Source of the DNA: DATJGR01 sp963735085
Lineage (GTDB): Bacteria; Pseudomonadota; Gammaproteobacteria; Pseudomonadales; Azotimanducaceae
Assembly (NCBI GenBank): GCA_963735085.1
Contig: CAVTJP010000013.1
Coordinates: forward strand, 44,133 to 108,132
Direction of reading: 5' to 3'
Length of the DNA stretch: 64,000 bases
Shown: positions 1-8,478 of the stretch, in pieces
Numbering within the stretch: the first letter of the stretch is position 1
Layout: each line of letters starts with the position of its first letter
The notes under the pieces: generated by a model
Databases searched by the model: none
Seen by the model: the letters and a program-made list of their open reading frames with translations, nothing else
Told to the model about the DNA's origin: nothing
Translations under genes and position numbers: made by a program

Positions 1-939
1 GGCCAGCTGCGGCGGCAGGAATCGGCGCATCAGGCTGAGCCGTTCCACTTCCTGCACCTGGCTCGACACACGCTGCTCGAGTTGGCGGTTCCAATCACGC
101 AATTCATCGGCCTGGGCTTCCACGCGCGCCAGCAGTCCGCGCTCGTTATCGCGCAGCCGTTTCTTCTCCATGCACGCGCCGATGCGCGCCTTCAGCAGCA
201 CCGGGTCGAACGGTTTCGTCAAATAGTCCTCGGCGCCGGCTTCGATACAGCGTACGACGCTCGCCATATCGTCGAGCGCGGAAATCATGATCACGGGGAT
301 GTCGCGAATCGCGGGATCCGTGTGATGCCGTTCGAGCACCGCAAAGCCATCGAGGCGCGGCATCATCACGTCCAGCAGCACCAGATCGACACCGCCAACT
401 GCCATCCGCTCCAACGCTTCTACACCGTCGCGCGCTTCCACGACGCCGTAGCCCAGCCGCTGCAGGCGCCGGCCGAGCACATCGCGATTGGCCGCGTCGT
501 CGTCCACCACCAGAATCGTCTCGAGCCTGCCCGCTCGCGGTACCTCGGCAACGCCGGGATTGCTGGCGGTGCCGGGCGCGCCGGTCGCCAGCCTGCGTGC
601 AAGTTCGCCCAATCGCGCGGTGGCGGCCGTCAAGCGCTCGAGGTCGGCCTGGGGCAGTGCGCCGGGTGATGCGCTCAACGCGGCCGTTGAGGCCTGCAGT
701 TCGCCAACGTGCGTACTCAGGCGCGCGGCTGACTCACCCGGCGCACCATCGGCATCGATGATACCGGGTACCAGTTCCAGCACCTGCCGAGCCACCGCGC
801 GGATGCGTTCGAGCTGCGCGGTGTTCTCGCGCGTCAAGTCTTCTTCTTCGAGCAACAGCTCCGAGTAACCGATGAGATGATTTACGGGCGTACGCAGTTC
901 ATGGCGCAGCTCGCGCGTCTGCTCCTCGGTCAGATTCAC
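1..939 (-). CDS. Response-regulator protein with N-terminal HisKA-like segment (3' end outside window)
   Basis: The protein runs off the left edge; 313 codons are visible. An N-terminal segment carries a histidine-kinase H-box (RHELRTP, His at about residue 13), but no HATPase domain follows. A receiver domain comes next, with acidic DDD at 146-148, phospho-acceptor Asp190 in LLLDVMMPRLDG and Lys242 in LTKPF. A charged coiled coil follows and the visible part ends in RRFLPPQLA. That ending is typical of the linker before class III adenylate/guanylate cyclase domains, so I infer a cyclase output beyond the edge. The proposed start is GTG at 939, overlapping the stop of the upstream VOC gene as GTGA; no strong ribosome site is seen. 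It probably belongs to the same signalling neighbourhood as the large GAF kinase. The receiver domain is certain, the cyclase is inference. Confidence 0.75.
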   Translation of the reverse strand, partial: MNLTEEQTRELRHELRTPVNHLIGYSELLLEEEDLTRENTAQLERIRAVARQVLELVPGIIDADGAPGESAARLSTHVGELQASTAALSASPGALPQADLERLTAATARLGELARRLATGAPGTASNPGVAEVPRAGRLETILVVDDDAANRDVLGRRLQRLGYGVVEARDGVEALERMAVGGVDLVLLDVMMPRLDGFAVLERHHTDPAIRDIPVIMISALDDMASVVRCIEAGAEDYLTKPFDPVLLKARIGACMEKKRLRDNERGLLARVEAQADELRDWNRQLEQRVSSQVQEVERLSLMRRFLPPQLA

Positions 940-1304
940 CCTGGGCGGTGCAGTGCGCAGAGCTTGTTGCCGTCGGGATCGCGCAAATAGGCGAGATAGA
1001 TGTTGTTGTCCCGAAGTCCCGGTGGGTCTTCGCACGTGGTGCCGCCATTGGCAACGCCCGCCGCATGCCAGGCATTACCCTCCTCGGCCGACTTCACCGC
1101 GAACCCGATCGTGCTGCCGTTGCCATGCGTTGCGGGCTTCCCGTTGATTGGCGTGGTAATCGCAAACACGCCCGTTGGGCTCATGTAGAAATAGCGGTTC
1201 TTGTTGGCGACTCCGGGCCCGATGCCGATGGTGCCAAGCACCGCATCGTAAAACTTCTTCGAAGCCTCGAGATCGTTAACACCGAGCATCACATGACTGA
1301 ACAT
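936..1304 (-). CDS. VOC family protein (glyoxalase/bleomycin-resistance fold)
   Basis: A 122-residue single-module vicinal oxygen chelate protein. It begins MFSHVMLGVNDLEASKKFYD, the usual first beta-alpha unit of the fold, and ends with the family hallmark YLRDPDGNKLCALHR. Members bind a divalent metal or act as small-molecule resistance or isomerase proteins; the substrate cannot be told from sequence. The start at 1304 is chosen because AAGGAGAAATC lies directly upstream; a longer reading to 1418 would add an arginine-rich leader unlike the family. Its last bases overlap the GTG start of the following response-regulator gene by four bases, suggesting translational coupling. Upstream it abuts a decayed PIN toxin reading frame whose tail overlaps this start. 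Confidence 0.85.
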   Translation of the reverse strand: MFSHVMLGVNDLEASKKFYDAVLGTIGIGPGVANKNRYFYMSPTGVFAITTPINGKPATHGNGSTIGFAVKSAEEGNAWHAAGVANGGTTCEDPPGLRDNNIYLAYLRDPDGNKLCALHRPG

Positions 1305-1564
1305 GATTTCTCCTTTTGATGTGCGACGAATGACGGAGCGAGGATCGTCCGACCGGCGCGGGTTGCGCCGCGGTCGCCAACGCATGGTAACCGAATAGCG
1401 TTGTGCGCCGTCTCCCATCGTACGGTGTGCGGCTTACGTTCGCCGGTGGATGATCTCTGCCAGCCAATCAGCCGGTTCATCGGCGCGCGCCTGCGGGCCT
1501 CGGCAGCCAAGCGGTCGCTGTCCTGGTCGAGCCACAGCAGCGGATGCGTATCGAGCGCGATCAT
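1289..1564 (-). pseudogene. Truncated PIN-domain (VapC-like) toxin remnant
   Basis: The start ATG at 1564 overlaps the stop of the antitoxin gene as ATGA, the normal arrangement of Phd/YefM-PIN pairs. The first 28 or so residues (MIALDTHPLLWLDQDSDRL then AAEARRRA) are a good PIN-domain N-terminus including the first metal-binding Asp. After that the frame turns into arginine- and serine-rich sequence with no PIN motifs. The remaining acidic residues and the usual C-terminus are missing, and the frame runs on into the start of the VOC gene. I read this as a toxin gene that lost about three quarters of its length by deletion. It is unlikely to be an active RNase. Confidence 0.65.
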
Positions 1565-1788
1565 TGGGCAGCTTCCCAACCGACGTCGACCGGCGACTCG
1601 ACGTCGCCAGAGAGTTCGATCATGCCCTGATGGCCACCGATCAACCCAGCGGCGTGCGGTCGCACCGGTACCAGCTTGGCCACGGGAATCCCGTTCTTGG
1701 TGATCGTCAGTTCTTCACCGGTCTGTGCGACCTGATCCATCAATCTCAGACATTTCGCTTTGAATTCAGAGGCTTTGATCGTGTCCAC
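1561..1788 (-). CDS. Phd/YefM-family antitoxin
   Basis: A 75-residue protein whose first 45 residues fit the Phd/YefM antitoxin fold: MDTIKASEFKAKCLRLMDQV, then TGEELTITKNGIPVAKLVPV. Such proteins bind DNA through the N-terminal half and neutralise a partner toxin through the C-terminal half. The start codon is GTG at 1788 and there is no strong ribosome site. It is followed, with ATGA overlap, by the first part of a PIN-type toxin that is truncated. The antitoxin is therefore probably an orphan, kept as a self-regulating DNA-binding protein or in protection against a homologous toxin elsewhere. Confidence 0.85.
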   Translation of the reverse strand: MDTIKASEFKAKCLRLMDQVAQTGEELTITKNGIPVAKLVPVRPHAAGLIGGHQGMIELSGDVESPVDVGWEAAQ

Positions 1789-1905
1789 GAACGCACAACT
1801 CGATTGATGACGAGTGTGAAATCAACGCACGCCAACCCACTTCACTGTCAGTTGGGTATGACTCAGTCCGAGCGAAGTTGCCCCACTTACATCCGGGAGA
1901 GCGGT

Positions 1906-2277
1906 TCATGGCGCCGCCACACCCAGCGCTCCCATCTTCTCCAGCAGGCGCGGCAGATCCACCGGCTTGGTGTCGTAGTCGCTACAACCCGCTTCCATCG
2001 CCTTCTCGCGATCGCCCGCCATTGAATGTGCGGTGAGCGCGACGACGGGAATATGTCTGGTGCCCGCATCGGCTTTGATCGCGCGCGTGGCCTCCCAGCC
2101 GTTCATCACCGGCAGGCTCATATCCATCAGCACGATGTCGGGCAGCTCCGTCTTCGACTTGGCCACTCCTTCGGCGCCGTCGACGGCGAATACCACCTCG
2201 AAGCCGCGTCGCTGCAAACGGCGCGACAGCATGTCGCGGTTCATTTCGTTGTCTTCAACCAGCAGCACTTTCGGCAT
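1906..2277 (-). CDS. Single-domain response regulator (CheY-like)
   Basis: A 123-residue receiver domain with no output domain. Acidic pocket residues Glu8/Asp9 lie in LLVEDNEMNRD, the phospho-acceptor is Asp52 in VLMDMSLPVMNG, the switch Thr is 82 in VVALTAHS, and the conserved Lys is 104 in YDTKPVD. Its first 23 bases overlap the end of the giant GAF histidine kinase on the same strand, so the two are almost certainly co-translated, and this is the likely phosphotransfer target of that kinase. DNMNRD-type receivers commonly relay phosphate to downstream partners by protein contact, not by DNA binding. Confidence 0.93.
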   Translation of the reverse strand: MPKVLLVEDNEMNRDMLSRRLQRRGFEVVFAVDGAEGVAKSKTELPDIVLMDMSLPVMNGWEATRAIKADAGTRHIPVVALTAHSMAGDREKAMEAGCSDYDTKPVDLPRLLEKMGALGVAAP

Positions 2278-5200
2278 CAGTCACACTCCCCTCAGAGTTG
2301 GCGTCGACCACTACCGAAGGCAGCGTGACGGTAAATGTCGAACCGGCGCCCGGCGTCGAGTCCACCGTGATATCGCCGCCCATCATCACGCAGAACTGGC
2401 GGCTGAGCGCCAGCCCGAGCCCGGTGCCGCCGTATTTGCGGGCTGTATGGGCTTCGGCCTGCGAGAAGGCTTCGAACAACCGCGACATCTGTTCATCCGT
2501 AATGCCAATGCCGGTGTCCGCAATTGCGAAGGTATGCGTTGCCGCATCCGGTTGCCGTCGCACCTTTAGTGTGATGGTGCCGCCCTCGGTGAACTTGGCA
2601 GCGTTCGACAGCAGATTGAACAGCACCTGCCGCATCTTAACGAGATCGGCATGCAGCACGCCCGCGTCAGGCGCGCAATCGATCACGAATGCATTGCGGT
2701 TCTTCTCCACCAGCGGGCGAACGATGGATTCGACGTCCTTGATGAGCGCGCTCACCTCGAAGTCCTCCAGATACATCGTCATGCGTCCAGCCTCCACCTT
2801 CGACAGATCGAGGATGCCGCTGATCAGCGTCAGCAGGTGTTTGCCCGCGGTGTGAATCTTGCCGAGGTCTGGCAGGAAATCGTCCTGACCCAAGTCTTCG
2901 CATTCCTCCTGCAATAATTCCGCGTAGCCGATGATCGCGTTCAGCGGCGTGCGCAGCTCATGCGACATGTTGGCGAGGAATTCGCTTTTGTGGCGCGAGG
3001 CCACTTCGAGTTCCTGGGTTTTCGTCTGCAGCTGATTGAAGAGGCGGGCGTTTTCGATGGCGATCACAGCCTGGTTGGCCAGCGCTTCGAGTACCGTTCG
3101 GTTGCGCGCAGTGAACGGTCGTGCGGTATGGCGGATCACGAGGATTGCACCGATCGGTCCTTCGCGGCTCGGCATCGGCACTGCCAGCGCGGCCAGTTCG
3201 GTGCCACCGTCGCGGCGATTCATCTCTGCCGCCATCGGGTATTGTTTAGCCCACGCATCGATCGTACCAACCACCTCCACCACGCAGTTGCCATTGATCG
3301 CTGCACCAATGAATGTACTGTTGCGGGTGCGCTGTGCTTCGGCTGGATAGACCCAACCGCCACGGACATCGTCCCATCCCCGCCCGATCTCGCCGTCCTG
3401 GTAGTGCACCGAGCCGAGATCGGCGTCGCAAAGCCGTTTCGCGGCCGCGGCGATCTGCGGCAGCGTCGCATCCAGGTCCGCCGGCGCACTGGCGATGATG
3501 GCCAGCACATTGCCCAGTACGGTCTGCCGGTCGAGGTTCTCGCTGACGATCTGATTGCTCTCGCGCAGTTCGCGGATGAGGCGTGCATTCTCGATGGCGA
3601 TGGCGGCCTGGTCGGCGAAGGATTGCAGCAGCGTAATGGTGGCTGGCGCGATATCGTCGTTGGTGCTCGCAATGACGAGGAAGCCCAGCACTTCGTCGCC
3701 TCGGGTGACAGGAATGATCGCGATGGCAACCACACCCGTTTCGAGCCAGCGCTGCTGATCGTCGTCGGCCTCCGAAAGCGCCGCCGGATTCCACAGAATT
3801 GTCTGGCGACTCTGCGCCGCGCGGCGGAACCGCGCGCTCAACGGTACGAGCATTCCAACCTCGATAGCCGGGCTCGGAAAATCCGGCATGGTGGACATGC
3901 CGCGGATGACCCGGAACTCACCTTCCAGAATCGATAGCCCGACGGTGGCCCCGGTTAACCGGCGCGCCGCGTCAGCAATGGCCTGCAGTGTTTCATCGAG
4001 TTGTTCAGGCGCCCGGCTGATCTGCCGCAGGATGTCGCTGCTCGCTTCCTCGCGCCTCAACGCCTCGGTGATCTCCTTGTTGCGCGCCTGCAGTTCGTTG
4101 AAGACGCGTGCGTTGTCGATGGCGATAACCGCCTGTGCGGCGAAGCGTTCCAGCAGCGATACGTGTTCCGGTGAAAACGGCCGTGCTGTGCTGCGTCTGA
4201 CGCCGATCATCCCGATCGGCCCGCCCATGCCGAGCATCGGCGCCCGCACCACCGCAGCCTCCGTCAAACCATCACGCCGGGCCGTCGCGGCCGGCACCGG
4301 ATACGCATTCGCCCAGCTGTCGACCGTCCCTGCAATCGATTCGGTGGTCGTGGGAAGCGAGTCTGGCCACGCGCCCGATGTGTCCGTCCGATGGCCCCGC
4401 AGGTCGTCCCACACGTGCCATTCGTCTGCGTCGTCCCTGAAAACAACGGAGGCGGCATCGCCTTCACACAGCCGCCTGGCTGCCTGACCGATCGTAGCCA
4501 CCACCTGTTCGATGTCGCCCGGCGATTGACTGATGATGCGCAGGATGTCGGCGGTGGCGGTCTCGCGTTCAAGTCCTCTGGCGAGTGCATCGTTGCGCTC
4601 AACCAGCAACTGCTGCGCACGCGCCGTTTCAATGGCTATGGCAGCCTGTCCGGCGAAGTTCTCGAGCAAGCGCTGCTCGGCCGCCGTGAAGGGTTCGGGC
4701 GAGGCTCTCGTGACGGCCAGGAAGCCGAACGGTCCACGGCTGGTCATGAGCACGGTCTTCAGCAAACTCTGGGTGCCGGTGCGCTCCCACAACTCGGCGA
4801 TGTAAGGCACTTCGTCGCGGACCTTGTCCGGGCCGCCGTGCAGCATGACGGTACGTTCGCGCAGCAGGCGCGCATTGTCCGCCGGCTCGTCTTCCGCGGA
4901 GTCATACGGACTGGGTGACGTGAGGCGAACATCGCGGTTGAGCGTGCCGCCGAATGCGATCGCCACGCGTTCAGCGCGGGTGGCGTTGGCATCGCGCCAA
5001 CGCGCAATGAGCGTGATTCGAGACCTCAACAGCCGTCCGGCCTGCAACACCACGGCGTCGAGTGCCGCCTGCAGATTGTCGGGCGAACGACTGATGAGTT
5101 CGAGAATCTGGGTGGTGGCTGTCTGCTGCTCCAGCGCTGCTGTCAATCCGGCGTTACTCTGCTGCAATTCATCGAACAGCTGAGTGTTCTCGATGGCAAT

Positions 5201-7372
5201 CACCGCCTGGTCGGCAAACGTTTCGAACAATCGGATCTGCGCCTCTGTGTAGGCGTCGGGCGAGCTTCGCGCGACAACCAGCAGGCCGAAGCGCCCTCGT
5301 GTGGTCGTTAGTGGTGTGACAATCGAAGAGTTGATGCCGCTCGCCTTCCATACCTCGGCCAGCAGCGGTGATTCGGCGCGCAACTTGTCGGGCCCGCCGT
5401 AGCGCATCAGCGAGCGGTCACGGCCCATCTGCGCCAGCGTGCCCGAACTGATGTCCATCGGCGCGGGCATCGGCGTAGTCAGGCGAGCGCCATCCATTAT
5501 TCCGCCGGGATTGGCAACTGCTACCCAGTCCATTGATCCATCCGGTGCGTCGCGAAGCGCGATGGCCCTGTCCGACTCGAGCAGGTGCGTGGCCCGCAGC
5601 ACCACGGCATCCAGCGCGGCCTGCAGATCCGAGGGCGATCGGCTGATGACGTCGAGAATTTCAGCGGTGGCGGTCTGTCGCTGCAGCGCGTCGCTCACCT
5701 CGCGGTTGCGCGCGCGGAGATCGGTGAGCAACCGCGAATTCCCGATTGCAATGGCCGCCTGGTCTGCGAACGTGCGCAGCAGCGCAACGTCGTTGGCAGA
5801 ATATGTCACCACGCCAGGACGTTCTACCGTCAGCAGGCCGATGGTCTCGTCGTCGGCCAGGATGGGCATCCACAGGATGGTGTGTTCGCCGAAGTGCTCG
5901 ATCAGCTCGTCGACTAGAGCTATGTCTGTGTTGCCGCGCGTGACCGCGACGACGGTGTGGTCGCCCGTGCGCAGCGCGGTGGCGTACGGTTCCTGATCGA
6001 CCGCTATCTGGCTGCCCACCCTCGCGACGATGTCCGCGTGCATGTGAGAAAACGAACCCACAGGTTCCAGCACATCGCCGCGCCGTAACCAGATCACCGA
6101 GCCGCGCGACTTCACCAGCCGCACCGCGTTCTCGGCCAACGTGTTCAGCACCGCGGTGAGGTCGAAGGCCGAGCGGCTGATGGACTGGAGCACGGCAGCG
6201 ACCGCCGTCTCGCGCCCGATACGGTCCTGCAGATCGTTGAACAGCGCAGCGTTCTCGATCGCAATCACCGCCTGATCGGCGAAGGTTTCGAGTAGGCGGA
6301 TTTGCGCGTCGCTGTAGGGTTCGGGCGAAGTTCGGGTGACGATCAGATGGCCGAAGAGGCCGCGCGGGGTCGTCAACGGCGTTCTGATGGACGAGCTCAG
6401 GCCCAGCGCTTGCCACGCGTCGGCGAGTTTCGGCGCATCGGCGCGGATGTTGTCCGGACCACCGTGGCGCATGATCGTGTGGCCACCGCTCGCAATCGCT
6501 GTTGCCTCTTGCGATCCAGTATTGGCGGGCATCGGCGTGGCAAGGCGCACGTCCATCGCGATCTCGCTGCCGTTGGCGCGAGCCACGTATTCCTCTGGCC
6601 CATCGGGCGTGAATCGGCTGACCAGCGCGAACTCGGACTCGAGCAGCCGCGCTGCCTTCAGCACCACCGCATCGAGCGCTGCCTGCAGATCCGACGGCGA
6701 ACGGCTGATCACGTCGAGAATTTCCGCAGTCGCTGTCTCGCGTTCGAGACCTTCGGCCAACGCCTCGTTGCGCTCGGCGAGCGCCTGTTGTGCGCGCGCC
6801 GTTTCGATCGCGATGGCCGCCTGGTCGGCAAAGGCTTCGAGCGTGGCTATCTCGGTTGCGTTGAACGGCCGCACTTCGGCCCTGACCACCGCGAGCGCAC
6901 CCCGAATGGCTTCGCCGCGGCCAAGCGGCGCGGCCATCCCGGAGCGAGTGCCTGCGGCCGGCCCCCGCTGTTCGCGCACAAGCGTTTGGATGTCGTCGAC
7001 TGCGACACTGCGGCGTTCACGCACCGCGCGAGATGGAGGCCCGCCGCCGGACAGCGGGATCGGCGGTTGCGCTGGCACGAAAACGAGCGTTGGCGTGCGG
7101 GCGTCCGCAGATCGCGGCCCCGGCTCGAGCTGGTCACCGGAAACCAGCCAAACCCGGGCGGCATCGCCGCCTGTCAGTCGCCGCGCCGTCTCGGCAATCG
7201 CGAGCAGGGTGCCGTCGACATCGAGCGGGTGTTCGTTGATGCGTTGTGCGATGCGCGCCAGCGCCGCCTCGCGCTCGGTTGCAGCAGCAAGTTCGGCGCG
7301 CAGTTGTGCCTCGCTCGCTTCGAGTCGCTGCAGCATCTGATCGCGCTGCTGGTCCGACAAATTGTTCCCCAT
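2255..7372 (-). CDS. Soluble sensor histidine kinase with eight tandem GAF domains
   Basis: A 1705-residue protein without transmembrane segments or a signal peptide. After a short N-terminal coiled coil it has eight GAF units of about 175 residues. Each ends in a recognisable helix of the form FADQAAIAIE, at roughly 180-190, 364-374, 535-545, 718-728, 905-915, 1078-1088, 1251-1261 and 1430-1440. A conventional kinase core follows: H-box His1471 in NMSHELRTPLN, N-box LLSNAAKFTEGG near 1588, and ATP lids ADTGIGI and GGTGLGL (about 1618-1654). GAF domains bind small ligands, chromophores or cyclic nucleotides, or mediate dimers; no chromophore-binding Cys is evident to me. The gene overlaps the downstream single-domain response regulator by 23 bases. 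It is exceptionally long for the class, and several GAF units share the phrase SPSDLQAALDAVV, which indicates internal duplication. Confidence 0.95.
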   Translation of the reverse strand: MGNNLSDQQRDQMLQRLEASEAQLRAELAAATEREAALARIAQRINEHPLDVDGTLLAIAETARRLTGGDAARVWLVSGDQLEPGPRSADARTPTLVFVPAQPPIPLSGGGPPSRAVRERRSVAVDDIQTLVREQRGPAAGTRSGMAAPLGRGEAIRGALAVVRAEVRPFNATEIATLEAFADQAAIAIETARAQQALAERNEALAEGLERETATAEILDVISRSPSDLQAALDAVVLKAARLLESEFALVSRFTPDGPEEYVARANGSEIAMDVRLATPMPANTGSQEATAIASGGHTIMRHGGPDNIRADAPKLADAWQALGLSSSIRTPLTTPRGLFGHLIVTRTSPEPYSDAQIRLLETFADQAVIAIENAALFNDLQDRIGRETAVAAVLQSISRSAFDLTAVLNTLAENAVRLVKSRGSVIWLRRGDVLEPVGSFSHMHADIVARVGSQIAVDQEPYATALRTGDHTVVAVTRGNTDIALVDELIEHFGEHTILWMPILADDETIGLLTVERPGVVTYSANDVALLRTFADQAAIAIGNSRLLTDLRARNREVSDALQRQTATAEILDVISRSPSDLQAALDAVVLRATHLLESDRAIALRDAPDGSMDWVAVANPGGIMDGARLTTPMPAPMDISSGTLAQMGRDRSLMRYGGPDKLRAESPLLAEVWKASGINSSIVTPLTTTRGRFGLLVVARSSPDAYTEAQIRLFETFADQAVIAIENTQLFDELQQSNAGLTAALEQQTATTQILELISRSPDNLQAALDAVVLQAGRLLRSRITLIARWRDANATRAERVAIAFGGTLNRDVRLTSPSPYDSAEDEPADNARLLRERTVMLHGGPDKVRDEVPYIAELWERTGTQSLLKTVLMTSRGPFGFLAVTRASPEPFTAAEQRLLENFAGQAAIAIETARAQQLLVERNDALARGLERETATADILRIISQSPGDIEQVVATIGQAARRLCEGDAASVVFRDDADEWHVWDDLRGHRTDTSGAWPDSLPTTTESIAGTVDSWANAYPVPAATARRDGLTEAAVVRAPMLGMGGPIGMIGVRRSTARPFSPEHVSLLERFAAQAVIAIDNARVFNELQARNKEITEALRREEASSDILRQISRAPEQLDETLQAIADAARRLTGATVGLSILEGEFRVIRGMSTMPDFPSPAIEVGMLVPLSARFRRAAQSRQTILWNPAALSEADDDQQRWLETGVVAIAIIPVTRGDEVLGFLVIASTNDDIAPATITLLQSFADQAAIAIENARLIRELRESNQIVSENLDRQTVLGNVLAIIASAPADLDATLPQIAAAAKRLCDADLGSVHYQDGEIGRGWDDVRGGWVYPAEAQRTRNSTFIGAAINGNCVVEVVGTIDAWAKQYPMAAEMNRRDGGTELAALAVPMPSREGPIGAILVIRHTARPFTARNRTVLEALANQAVIAIENARLFNQLQTKTQELEVASRHKSEFLANMSHELRTPLNAIIGYAELLQEECEDLGQDDFLPDLGKIHTAGKHLLTLISGILDLSKVEAGRMTMYLEDFEVSALIKDVESIVRPLVEKNRNAFVIDCAPDAGVLHADLVKMRQVLFNLLSNAAKFTEGGTITLKVRRQPDAATHTFAIADTGIGITDEQMSRLFEAFSQAEAHTARKYGGTGLGLALSRQFCVMMGGDITVDSTPGAGSTFTVTLPSVVVDANSEGSVTDAESAAG

Positions 7373-7671
7373 AGGCGTTGCTCAACCCTTCTCACCGCCC
7401 CTCAGCCCGGCTGACGCGCAGAACCAGAAGCTTGCCGAATACTACGCGGTAAGAGAAGGTGAGGCATTAGGCGAGGTTCAGCTGGACCTCTTCGCACAGG
7501 CACCGTCCCGAACGAATGCCAAAACAGCACAGAACCGACTCAAGGCTGACGATTCAGTTCTGCCGCCTCATGCGTCCAACGTAGAGCCGTTATCCCGCAA
7601 CATCCACTCCGGGCTAGACTCCGATTTCGCGCTCGGATTGTCGTTACACCACATTCACTGAGGAACCAGTT
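7373..7671. other. Intergenic region between divergent genes
   Basis: About 300 bases separate the start of the GAF kinase (minus strand) from the small membrane protein (plus strand). It must hold both promoters. A 99-codon plus-strand frame here overlaps the kinase start, has no family-like motif and was not accepted. I see no clear terminator or repeat. Confidence 0.5.
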
Positions 7672-7893
7672 GTGTCAACCGATCAACGAAGGCGGGATCT
7701 CAGCTACTTCGTCCTTTGTGCCGGCCTGGTGATTGCTTTTCTGCTGTTTGGCGTGCGTGCGAACTACCGCCCAGGCGTGTACTACGCGATCGCGGACGTG
7801 CAGCCGGAGGCACAACCAGACCACGCGTCCAGCGCCGTTCGCACAATGCCCCGCACAGCCCGCCAAGCCGCACCGCTCACAACGGCGCGATAG
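7672..7893 (+). CDS. Small single-pass membrane protein, unknown function
   Basis: A 73-residue protein beginning at a GTG codon with GAGG about seven bases upstream. Residues 12-28 (YFVLCAGLVIAFLLFGV) form one hydrophobic helix preceded by a positively charged N-terminus (DQRRRD), so the C-terminal half, rich in Ala, Pro and Arg, would face the periplasm. I recognise no family. It lies ahead of two lipoprotein genes but 180 bases away from them. Support comes only from the start signal and the membrane helix, so it could be a chance frame. Confidence 0.45.
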   Translation: MSTDQRRRDLSYFVLCAGLVIAFLLFGVRANYRPGVYYAIADVQPEAQPDHASSAVRTMPRTARQAAPLTTAR

Positions 7894-8072
7894 CCCCAGT
7901 ATTTTTCCGGGCCGCAGATGCCTCGACGACATCCGGCGGCACGTCTCCACACATGCGCGGTTCGCCCAGGATCCCGTCCGCGAATGAACGTGCGCTAACA
8001 GACAGACCACCTCCGCCGATGCGCAGACCGTGTATGCACGCGTCCCGTACGCATCCGTCCCAAGGAATCGAT

Positions 8073-8438
8073 ATGAACACCTTACGTTTCGCCCCCCCGT
8101 CGGCGGCGCTGGCGCTGTCCCTCGCTCTGCTCGGTGGCTGTGTCAGCACGCCGGCACCCAGTGAACAAATGGTCGTCGCCGAAACGGCGGTGCAGCATGC
8201 GAACACCAGCAGCACCAGCGAAAACGCCGCAGCGGAACTGCAGATCGCAATGGCCAAGCTCGCCAGCGCAAAACTAGCGGAAGCAAATGAGAACTATGTC
8301 CTCTCGAATCAGCTTGCCGACGAAGCCGTGGTCGACGCACAGGTCGCCGAACTGCACGCGCAATCGGAGCGTTCGCGAAAAGCCGCGGAAGAATCGCAAG
8401 CCGCAGCGCTCGCGCTCAGCAAAGAAATGAATCGCTAG
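8073..8438 (+). CDS. Outer-membrane lipoprotein, DUF4398 domain
   Basis: A 121-residue protein with a lipoprotein signal peptide: hydrophobic stretch ALALSLALLGG ending in the lipobox LGGC, with Cys23 the predicted lipidated residue. The mature part is a helical, alanine-rich DUF4398 module (coiled-coil pattern through AAAELQIAMAKLASAKLAEA). The ATG at 8073 is preceded by AAGGAATCGAT, so the longer open frame upstream is not used. The next gene, 40 bases downstream, is a DUF4398 protein fused to OmpA, so the two probably work together in anchoring the outer membrane to peptidoglycan. The exact role is unknown for the family. Confidence 0.85.
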   Translation: MNTLRFAPPSAALALSLALLGGCVSTPAPSEQMVVAETAVQHANTSSTSENAAAELQIAMAKLASAKLAEANENYVLSNQLADEAVVDAQVAELHAQSERSRKAAEESQAAALALSKEMNR

Positions 8439-8478
8439 TCCGCCCATTCACTCGCCACCTACTAAATCAGGACTACTC

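Noticed and set aside
2960..7414. Long plus-strand frames inside the GAF kinase gene (for example 2960-3937 and 6302-7414)
   Set aside because: They are mirror frames of a high-GC gene, rich in Arg, Ala and His, lack any motif, and are fully overlapped by a coherent eight-domain protein.
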